Assembly (NCBI GenBank): GCA_002455425.1
Contig: DKKT01000071.1
Coordinates: forward strand, 122,905-186,904
From: Chthonomonas sp. UBA6659
GTDB taxonomy: Bacteria > Armatimonadota > Fimbriimonadia > Fimbriimonadales > Fimbriimonadaceae
Direction of reading: 5' to 3'
DNA length: 64,000 nucleotides
The notes under the pieces: generated by a model
What the model was told of the DNA's origin: nothing
Database searches by the model: none
What the model saw: the letters and a program-made list of their open reading frames with translations, nothing else
Position numbers and translations under genes: made by a program
In this document: piece by piece, positions 57,245 through 64,000 of the stretch
Layout of the letters: each line of letters opens with the position of its first letter
Numbering within the stretch: the stretch's first letter is position 1

Positions 57245-59347
57245 TTGAAACTGGATTATCGTGCTTCGATCGTGCTCGCTTGGTCGCTCCTTGCGGGCTC
57301 GGCGGCGTTGGCGCAAGGGCGTCTGGAGAGATTCGAGGAGATCCCGGGGGTGAAGGAGTTCACCGGATCCCTGATCGCGCGTCCGATGCCGGTGGACCTG
57401 CTTGCCGAGAGGCTACAGGGCGACGACTGGAGAGCCGAGCAGATGCTTCGGCACGCGCGCGCGGCGCTCGCTGCCACGACGTTGCGCTACTACCCCGAGG
57501 TCGACGAGTACATTCTCCGCATTCCCGTGGGGATGGATGAGAACTCCTACGCGGCCCAACTCTTGCGGACGGGTGCCTACCAATACGTGCACCCGAATTA
57601 CCGTGTCTATCCCTGTCTATCTCCGAACGACCCGTCGTTCGGATCCCAATGGCACCATTTCAAGATCGAGTCTCCTCGATGCTGGGATCAGTTCCGAGGC
57701 AGCGCATCGGTCGTCGCCGCAGTTTGCGACACAGGCATCGATCTCGCTCACCCGGACCTCGCCGGTCGCCTCGTTTCGGGCTACAACTCGGTCACCCAGC
57801 TTCCCCAGGCCCTGGGGGGCCAGGTCACGCCGGTCCACCCCCACGGAACCCACGTCGCCGGGATCATCGGCGCCGTCGGCAACAACTCGATCGGAGTCTC
57901 CGGCGTGAACTGGGACGTCCGGATCATGCCGATCCGGGTAAGCGATGTTTCGAGCGGAAGCGCTTCATATGAACAACTCACCCGTGGCGCACGCTGGGCC
58001 GCCGAAAACGGAGCGAAGGTCATCAACACGAGTTACAGCGGAGTCGACGGCGCGACCATCGAGACGACCGGTGCCTACTGCCGTGGCCTCGGCGCGGTCT
58101 ACCTGTACGCGGCCGGCAACGACAACCGCAACCTCAGCGGATTCGATCACCCGAACGTAACCGTCGTCGGCGCGAGCACCTCCACAGATGGGAAGGCGAG
58201 CTTCTCCGCGTACGGACTTGGTATCGACGTCTTCGCCCCCGGCACCGGGATCTTGAGCACGACCCCCGGCAACAGCTATGCCGCCTGGGACGGTACGAGT
58301 ATGGCGACACCGGTCGCAGCCGGCGTTTGCGCGATGATGTTAGCGGCCAAGCCCGGCCTGACCCCCGGTACGGTCGAGGACTTGCTCGAATCCGGCTGCG
58401 ACGATCTCGGCACCCCCGGGAACGACTCCTTCTACGGTTGGGGCCGCGTGAACGTGTATCGATCCGTCGCTCAAGCGGTTTCGACGATCAAGCAAGCGCC
58501 TGCCAACGGCTTCTTCTATGAGCGGGTCACGCGGAAGGGCACGTGGCCCGAAGCCCAAACCGGCGCGGCTGCGCGGTCCGTGTACGGCGTCGCCGGGCGC
58601 CTCGCATGTCTCACCTCGGCGACCCTGAACTCTTGGGTCGTCGCCAACTTCGAGAGTGAATTCGTCCGGGGCCACTGGCTCGGCGGGACCCAGCCGGCTG
58701 GCTCGGGCGAGCCTGCCGCCGGCTGGAGCTGGGTCTCGGGAGCCCCGTGGTCCTACAACAACTGGAGCCCCGGCCAGCCCGACAATGCCGCCGGCGTCGA
58801 GAACTCGCTCGAGTTCTTTATCGGCGGGGTCCTCGGGAGCTGGAACGATGTCAACGGCGCGACCGCGTCCACGAGCTCGGGCGCAGGATACTTCGTCGAG
58901 TACCCGGTGCCACCGCCTTCGACGGTGAGCGGCACGGTGCTCCTGCAGCGCTACCTTCCCGCTCCCGCCGGACAGCAGATCACGATTACGGTCCGACCGA
59001 ATGGCGGCGCGATCGTCGAAACCCAAACCGTGACCCTCGGCTCAGGTGGGACGTTCGCCTTCGTCACCCCCTGGAAGGGCAACTTGACCCTCGGTTTCAA
59101 GGGGGTCCGCTGGCTCCGCAAGGCGTATGTCGCGACCCTCGGAGCAGGCAACCTGTCAGGAATCGCCGTCAGCCTCGTCAACGGTGACGTCAACAGCGAC
59201 AACCGGGTCGACTCCGACGACTTCGACGAGATCGTCTCGAACTTCGGCGCCAGCGGCACGTGGGCCGACCTCGATGGAAGCGGGACCGTCGATTCGGACG
59301 ACTTCGACATCGTCGTGGCCGTCTTCGGCACGCAGGGCGATCCGTAG
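57245..59347 (+). CDS. Subtilisin-like protease with C-type lectin and dockerin-like tail
   Basis: 700 residues. Signal peptide ending SAALAQ, a propeptide to about 115, then a peptidase S8 domain with triad D162 (VCDTGID), H200 (HGTHVAG) and S352 (GTSMATP). Next is a C-type lectin-like domain with the SWVSGAPWSYNNWSPGQPDN core (about 485-560), then the same beta-sandwich plus NSDN/DSDDFD repeats found in the HAF-repeat protein. TTG 57245 has a GAGG site 7 bases upstream and begins the signal; GTG 57239 and GTG 57179 are alternatives. An extracellular protease that probably binds a surface glycan. Confidence 0.9.
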   Translation: MKLDYRASIVLAWSLLAGSAALAQGRLERFEEIPGVKEFTGSLIARPMPVDLLAERLQGDDWRAEQMLRHARAALAATTLRYYPEVDEYILRIPVGMDENSYAAQLLRTGAYQYVHPNYRVYPCLSPNDPSFGSQWHHFKIESPRCWDQFRGSASVVAAVCDTGIDLAHPDLAGRLVSGYNSVTQLPQALGGQVTPVHPHGTHVAGIIGAVGNNSIGVSGVNWDVRIMPIRVSDVSSGSASYEQLTRGARWAAENGAKVINTSYSGVDGATIETTGAYCRGLGAVYLYAAGNDNRNLSGFDHPNVTVVGASTSTDGKASFSAYGLGIDVFAPGTGILSTTPGNSYAAWDGTSMATPVAAGVCAMMLAAKPGLTPGTVEDLLESGCDDLGTPGNDSFYGWGRVNVYRSVAQAVSTIKQAPANGFFYERVTRKGTWPEAQTGAAARSVYGVAGRLACLTSATLNSWVVANFESEFVRGHWLGGTQPAGSGEPAAGWSWVSGAPWSYNNWSPGQPDNAAGVENSLEFFIGGVLGSWNDVNGATASTSSGAGYFVEYPVPPPSTVSGTVLLQRYLPAPAGQQITITVRPNGGAIVETQTVTLGSGGTFAFVTPWKGNLTLGFKGVRWLRKAYVATLGAGNLSGIAVSLVNGDVNSDNRVDSDDFDEIVSNFGASGTWADLDGSGTVDSDDFDIVVAVFGTQGDP

Positions 59348-59375
59348 AGCGGATTGCTCCCGCACGAGGCAAGGG

Positions 59376-59399
59376 CCCCCACGCCGACCGGTGTGGGGG
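59376..59399 (+). terminator. Rho-independent terminator of the subtilisin gene
   Basis: cccccac and gtggggg pair around a 10-base loop; the plus strand then reads acttgtgttttt. It lies 28 bases beyond the stop. Confidence 0.75.
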
Positions 59400-59486
59400 A
59401 CTTGTGTTTTTGCGTGTCATTGTTTCTGATGACAAGGGCTTTCTAGGGATCTAAACGATTGTCTATTTGCAGTAAGATCTGAACAA

Positions 59487-59517
59487 GACGCTCTAGCGTC
59501 GAGAAGGCTCTTAAGAG
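59487..59517. promoter_or_regulatory. Two adjacent palindromes before the multicopper oxidase
   Basis: gacgct-ct-agcgtc (59487-59500) and ctcttaagag (59508-59517) stand 8 bases apart, close to the GGAGG ribosome site of the oxidase. They may be an operator pair or a leader fold. A possible -10, TAAGAT, lies at 59473-59478. Confidence 0.35.
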
Positions 59518-59533
59518 TCTAGTGGAGGCTACA

Positions 59534-61240
59534 ATGCTCACTCGTCGAGACTTACTGAAGGCGGGGACCCTGTCCCTCCTTACGGTTCCGATGGCTGGTT
59601 GGGCCCAGCTTCATCCCGGACCGAACGCGGGTGTTATGCGTCCGCGGCGTTTCGCGAACCCCTTGCCGATTCCCAGCGTAATCGATGCTCGAGCCGGGGG
59701 TCATTTTGCGTTCCGGGTGACGCATCAGATGCAATGGCTTGGCCTGCGTGATGCCCTCGGCAATCCCGTTTTGACGCCAACCTTCGGATATGAGGGGTCC
59801 TACCCGGGACCGACGATTCTTTGCAGGAAGGGTTCGCCGATCACGGTCGAGTGGATCAACGATCTTGTCGACGGCAACGGGGATCCGATTCCCCATCTCT
59901 TGCCGATCGATACGTCGGTGCACTGGGCGGATCCGTTCGGAAACGACAGTGTCGCCGCCGTGCCGGTCGTCACGCACGTGCACGGCGCGAATTCGGCCGC
60001 ATCCAGCGACGGATTGCCGGATGCCTGGTTCACTCCGGGGTACGCCCAAACTGGGCCGATCTTCAACCCGGTTTACACCTACGACAACAACCAGGACGGT
60101 GCGACGACCTGGTACCACGACCACGCGCTCGGCATCACCCGGCTCAATGTGTACGCCGGCATGGCCGGGTTCTTCCCGATCATCGATGAAAACGAGGAGT
60201 ACCTCGTTGCCAACAACCTCATTCCCGGGGGCGACTACGACATCGGTCTTGCGATCCAGGACCGAATGTTCGACGCCCAGGGTCGGCTGTTCTACCCGTC
60301 CGAGCCCGAAGTCGCGGATGCGCCGGAGCCGAGCGTGCTCCCCGAGTTCTTCGGCGACACCATGCTCGTCAACGGGATGATCTGGCCCTACCTCGAGGTC
60401 GAACCGCGACTCTACCGATTCCGCATGCTCAACGGTTGCGACTCTCGGTTCCTCGATCTGTTCCTTTCCAGCGGACAGATGATGACCCAGATCGCCACCG
60501 ACCTGGGGATGCTGAACTCACCGGTTCCGATGACCCGCCTCGTCATCGCCCCGGGAGAGCGGTGCGAAATGGTGCTCGACTTCCGCGGCTTGGAGGGGAA
60601 GACCATCGTCCTGCGCAACAACGCGCGCTCGCCCTACCCGATGGGGACGCCGGTCGATCCCAACACTACCGGGCAGGTCATGGCCTTCCGTGTCACCAAG
60701 CCGCTCAACCCCATGGTGCCGATCGCGACCTTGCCGTCCAACCTGCGGCCGATCTCCGGTCCGGTGCCGACGTTCGGACCCGCCGTCCGCACGCGCAAGT
60801 TGCTCCTCTTCGAGGGGATCGACGAGTACGGACGACTGCAGCCGCTGCTTGGAACCACCGATGACGGCGCGCTCATGTGGCACGATCCGATCACGGAGAA
60901 CCCCGGATTGGGCGACACCGAGATCTGGGAGGTCTACAACTCCACGATGGATGCCCACCCCATCCATCTCCACCTCGTCGGCTTCCGAATCCTCAATCGC
61001 CAGCGGTTCAAAGCCGACCAGGATATGGCGACCGGTCAGCTCTCCAACATCCGTCTGATCGGGCAGCCGCGTCCCGCGGCCGCGAACGAGCTAGGCCTCA
61101 AGGACACCGCCCAGATGCTCCCGGGCGAGGTCACCCGGATCATCACAAGGTTCGATCGACCGGGTGAATATGTGTGGCACTGCCATATCCTCTCCCACGA
61201 GGATCACGAGATGATGCGACCGTATCGCGTCGGCCCGTGA
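59534..61240 (+). CDS. Tat-exported multicopper oxidase
   Basis: 568 residues. A twin-arginine signal (TRRDLLKAG) leads to three cupredoxin domains. The four copper motifs are complete: HVHG near 154, WYHDHALG near 197, HPIHLHLVGF near 475 and HCHILSHEDHEMM near the end, with the type-1 copper Cys in the last. It is close to CotA/bilirubin-oxidase-type enzymes, which oxidise phenols, bilirubin or metals with O2. No Met-rich insert as in CueO is seen. A GGAGG site 5 bases before ATG 59534 fixes the start. Confidence 0.94.
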   Translation: MLTRRDLLKAGTLSLLTVPMAGWAQLHPGPNAGVMRPRRFANPLPIPSVIDARAGGHFAFRVTHQMQWLGLRDALGNPVLTPTFGYEGSYPGPTILCRKGSPITVEWINDLVDGNGDPIPHLLPIDTSVHWADPFGNDSVAAVPVVTHVHGANSAASSDGLPDAWFTPGYAQTGPIFNPVYTYDNNQDGATTWYHDHALGITRLNVYAGMAGFFPIIDENEEYLVANNLIPGGDYDIGLAIQDRMFDAQGRLFYPSEPEVADAPEPSVLPEFFGDTMLVNGMIWPYLEVEPRLYRFRMLNGCDSRFLDLFLSSGQMMTQIATDLGMLNSPVPMTRLVIAPGERCEMVLDFRGLEGKTIVLRNNARSPYPMGTPVDPNTTGQVMAFRVTKPLNPMVPIATLPSNLRPISGPVPTFGPAVRTRKLLLFEGIDEYGRLQPLLGTTDDGALMWHDPITENPGLGDTEIWEVYNSTMDAHPIHLHLVGFRILNRQRFKADQDMATGQLSNIRLIGQPRPAAANELGLKDTAQMLPGEVTRIITRFDRPGEYVWHCHILSHEDHEMMRPYRVGP

Positions 61241-61251
61241 AGGGAAGGACT

Positions 61252-61280
61252 ATGGGGCGTCGACTTCGTCGGCGCCCCAT
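61252..61280. terminator. Bidirectional terminator of the oxidase and beta-galactosidase
   Basis: atggggcg-t-cgac pairs with gtcg-g-cgccccat with one T-G wobble. It lies between the convergent stops at 61240 and 61284. Confidence 0.65.
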
Positions 61281-61283
61281 GGC

Positions 61284-64000
61284 TCATCGTTCGACGCGGA
61301 GGGTGATGTCGAGGACCTCTTCCCCGGGCGTCCACAAGTACTGGGGGAGCGGTCTTGGCCCGCACGACGCTCCACCCAGTCCGATCTGAAAGCGGTCGAG
61401 CGACACGATCACCTCTGGCCTCGGACGCAGAGGCGTGAAACGCCGCGGCTCACCGTTCTTGTGGCGGGCCTGGTCCAGATCTTCGGCCGTGAAGTGCGAC
61501 GCACTCACCGAAAGATGGGGCTGTCCCTCGATCCGGATGCCCCAACCGTCGCGGTCCGTGAACGTGACCCACCGAACCTCTTCCTTGTTGCCGTGCTCCT
61601 GGGGCCGCAGCGTCTCTTCGAACTGATCCGCCACCGAACCCTTGTAGCGTCCGACAAGTGCCGCGGCTTTGCGATCGGGGTAGCTCTCGAAGGGTCCTCG
61701 CCCGAACCACGTCATCGTGTTCAGCTCGGGAGCGAGCGCGAAGACCAACCCGAGCCGCGGGATCGGAGGCAAAGCCCCGATCGGTTCGAAGACGCTAGCG
61801 ATTCGGAGCGCACCGGAACCCACGGAGTAGGTCTGCCGATGAAGAGAGCCGGTCCCCCGAAAACCGACGACCTCGTGCACGACTTCGATTGAATCCGTGC
61901 TCGTTTCGAACCGGCAGACGTGGTAGGCAAGCTGAGTTAGGCCAGAGTCGAGGAAGGCCTGTTGCAGCCAAACGTCGTTGTCCACGAACGCGCGAAAACA
62001 GTTCAATCGTGGTCCACGGACGAGGACCTCCCGACCGTCGAAGGCGAGTGAGGAAAGGACACCATCCGGTGAGAAAGCGAACTCGACTCCGTCCCCGACA
62101 AAGGCCCCCGCCGGCGTGGTCCGAAGAGCCCCGCATACGAATCGAGCCCCTTGCCGACTCGTGATTGGAAACTGGTCCCAAGCGATCTCATGGCCAGATT
62201 CGCCCCAGGGCGTGGCTTGCTTAAGGTGTGCGCTGACGCGGAGGAATCGCTCCCGGTCAGGCGGAACATCGGGCAGTGCGGCGAGGTCGAGATCGATCGA
62301 AGCGTCCTGCGAAGGGCCGACGCCGGGGACGTCCAAGCACCCTTGGCGGACGACGAGGCCTTCTTCCTCGACGCGCCAACGGATCTCGATTCCGTCGAGG
62401 TCTCGAAACGTGAATCGATTCTGGACCGTCAGCTCGTTCTTCGCCCACAAGAATCGGATCGGCTGGTAGACATGCTTGACTTCCCATGCCTTCGCCGGAA
62501 TCTGCCGATCGGGCAGCACGACGCCGTTGCCACAAAAGGGACCGTCGTTTGGTTGGTCGTCGTAGTCGCCACCATACGCGTAGAACCACTTGCGATCCCA
62601 AGGCTTGCCGCTCAGGTCAGGCTCCGCCGGGTTGGGATGAGGCGCGTCGAAGTAGCGCCGCAGTCCCTGATCCACGAAGTCCCAGATGCAGCCCCCCATC
62701 AGGCGTGGATACCTGTCGAACACCTCCCAATACTCGACGAGATTGCCGATCGCGTTGCCCATGGCATGGGCGTACTCACAGACGAAAAACGGCTTCTCGG
62801 AGCGCGCTTCGCCGGCTTCGGCCAGGCTCTCCACGGACGGGTACATCACGCTGTCGACATCGGCGACGGGGTTGTCGCGCTCGTAGTGGACGGGCCGCGT
62901 CCTGTCCAGGTGGTGAACGAAAGCGGCCGTGGCCGCGAAATTCGAGCCGGGTCCCGCCTCGTTCCCAAGGGACCACATGACGATCGAGGGGTGGTTGCGA
63001 TGGCAACGGACCAGTCGCTCGGTCCGGTCGAGGTGGGCGGCGAGCCACTCCGGGTTGTTGCCGAGTGTCTTGTCGAGGTCGTATCCCATCCCGTGCGACT
63101 CGATGTTCGCCTCGTCCACGACGTAGAGTCCGAATTCGTCGCAGAGTCCGTACCACTCGCTGTGGTTCATGTAGTGGGAGCAGCGAACGGTGTCGATGTT
63201 CAGCTGCTTCATGAGCCGGATGTCGGCGATCATCTGATCCCGGGTGATCGTACGTCCGGTGTCAGGATGGTGCTCGTGCCGGTTCACACCGTGGAGCTTC
63301 ACCGGCCGCCCGTTCATGCGAAACACGCCCCCATCCCAAGCGATTCTCCGAAAGCCGACCCGGAAGCTCCGAACGTCCGATCCCGCGGTGAGGAACAGGG
63401 TGTATAGTCGCGGGCTCTCAGCCGACCACGGTTCGACCGCGAGTCCGTCCAAAGTGATCGCTTCCTCAAGCGGCACGTCCAACCCCAGTTCAGGAATCTC
63501 GAGTTGGACCGGACCGGATGCCCGCACCCGCACCGACAGCGCGCCCGAACTTCGATCCGGGTCGTAGTCCGCGTCGAGCTCGACGTCCTCGATACCGTCG
63601 GCGGGCATGGAAACGAGCATGACGTCGCGGAAAATCCCTCCAAAGCGCCACATATCCTGATCCTCGAGGTAGCTCCCGTCGCACCAACGGTACACCTCGA
63701 CGGCGAGGAGGTTTGTCCCCGGGACAGTCGACTTCGTGATATCGAATTCAGCCGGGCCCTTGCTGTCTTGGCTGTAGCCGATCCGTTGGCCGTTGATCCA
63801 GACATAGAACGCCGAATACACCCCCTCGAATCGAAGCACCAGCTTCCGCCCAAAAAGAAGCCGCTCCGGCACCTCGAATCGTTGCCGATAGCTCCCGACG
63901 GGGTTGTCGTCATGAGGAATCCGGGGCGGGTCGGCCGGAAACGGGTAGCGAACGTTGCTGTAGATCGGCACCCCGTAGCCCTGCATCTCCCAGCATGAAG
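61284..64000 (-). CDS. lacZ: GH2 beta-galactosidase, 5' end outside the window
   Basis: About 904 residues are visible; the reading frame runs through the window edge (…SCWEMQGYG), so the true start lies outside and an ATG at 63986 is internal. The domains are those of LacZ: jelly roll, immunoglobulin-like, TIM barrel with acid/base Glu in MWSLGNEAG and nucleophile Glu in CEYAHAMGN, then the beta-sandwich domains including the C-terminal small-subunit-like part (WFGRGPFESYPDRK). It hydrolyses terminal beta-galactosides. No signal peptide can be judged. Confidence 0.95.
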   Translation of the reverse strand, partial: SCWEMQGYGVPIYSNVRYPFPADPPRIPHDDNPVGSYRQRFEVPERLLFGRKLVLRFEGVYSAFYVWINGQRIGYSQDSKGPAEFDITKSTVPGTNLLAVEVYRWCDGSYLEDQDMWRFGGIFRDVMLVSMPADGIEDVELDADYDPDRSSGALSVRVRASGPVQLEIPELGLDVPLEEAITLDGLAVEPWSAESPRLYTLFLTAGSDVRSFRVGFRRIAWDGGVFRMNGRPVKLHGVNRHEHHPDTGRTITRDQMIADIRLMKQLNIDTVRCSHYMNHSEWYGLCDEFGLYVVDEANIESHGMGYDLDKTLGNNPEWLAAHLDRTERLVRCHRNHPSIVMWSLGNEAGPGSNFAATAAFVHHLDRTRPVHYERDNPVADVDSVMYPSVESLAEAGEARSEKPFFVCEYAHAMGNAIGNLVEYWEVFDRYPRLMGGCIWDFVDQGLRRYFDAPHPNPAEPDLSGKPWDRKWFYAYGGDYDDQPNDGPFCGNGVVLPDRQIPAKAWEVKHVYQPIRFLWAKNELTVQNRFTFRDLDGIEIRWRVEEEGLVVRQGCLDVPGVGPSQDASIDLDLAALPDVPPDRERFLRVSAHLKQATPWGESGHEIAWDQFPITSRQGARFVCGALRTTPAGAFVGDGVEFAFSPDGVLSSLAFDGREVLVRGPRLNCFRAFVDNDVWLQQAFLDSGLTQLAYHVCRFETSTDSIEVVHEVVGFRGTGSLHRQTYSVGSGALRIASVFEPIGALPPIPRLGLVFALAPELNTMTWFGRGPFESYPDRKAAALVGRYKGSVADQFEETLRPQEHGNKEEVRWVTFTDRDGWGIRIEGQPHLSVSASHFTAEDLDQARHKNGEPRRFTPLRPRPEVIVSLDRFQIGLGGASCGPRPLPQYLWTPGEEVLDITLRVER

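Noticed and set aside
63984..63986. Start codon of the beta-galactosidase
   Set aside because: The frame continues to the window edge with the family's expected WEMQGY-type residues, so this ATG is internal and the gene is cut by the window.

Overview
This is a GC-rich, gene-dense chromosomal window from a free-living aerobic bacterium. Several features point to Armatimonadota (Fimbriimonas-like): secreted proteins ending in a degenerate dockerin-like tail, a complete alternative complex III operon fused to an A2-type cytochrome c oxidase, a CtaA-CtaB fusion, and many genes whose start codon sits 5-10 bases behind a -10 hexamer, as expected for leaderless or near-leaderless mRNAs. The phylum is inferred from gene content, not from a marker tree. 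I saw no rRNA, tRNA, CRISPR array, prophage or intact insertion sequence.

Layout. 1-770: edge of an inverted repeat, then a small-protein/nucleotidyltransferase pair. 774-5529: TypA, a dienelactone hydrolase, an orphan MalG-type permease, a 34-residue basic protein and a Gfo/Idh/MocA oxidoreductase. 5595-10336: a secreted protein, an M48 protease overlapping purB tail to tail, and a secreted HAF-repeat protein. 10547-12483: ABC-2 exporter. 12600-15449: a five-gene Fe-S assembly operon (sufS, sufU, sufT-like, Rrf2 regulator, sufA-like) without sufBCD. 15610-22608: PNPase with an RG-rich tail, an MBL hydrolase, a DUF1015 protein, a prenyl synthase, a GNAT protein and DAHP synthase.

22920-38043 is the centrepiece: one tightly coupled block of 14 genes coding for heme A synthesis (ctaAB fusion), a 30-residue small ORF, alternative complex III (actA-F), a histidine-rich membrane protein, Sco1, and cytochrome c oxidase subunits II, I, III and IV. 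Together these carry electrons from quinol through multiheme cytochromes and a cytochrome c domain fused to subunit II into oxygen reduction, with the cofactor-synthesis and copper-delivery genes in the same operon.

38088-47470: a HAD phosphatase, a very large GH-A-like protein with RNase E-like basic tails, Era, a serine hydrolase, a DinG-like Fe-S helicase and a THUMP-like methyltransferase. 47521-49660: two small exported proteins and citrate synthase. 49822-61240: mostly exported or signalling proteins, namely a BNR/sortilin-type lipoprotein, a membrane AAA-like/WD40 protein, a GNAT, a P460-type cytochrome, a subtilisin with a C-type lectin domain and the same dockerin-like tail as the HAF protein, and a Tat-exported multicopper oxidase. 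The window ends inside a GH2 beta-galactosidase (61284-64000) whose N-terminus lies outside.

Convergent gene pairs are often separated by near-perfect GC hairpins acting as shared terminators.
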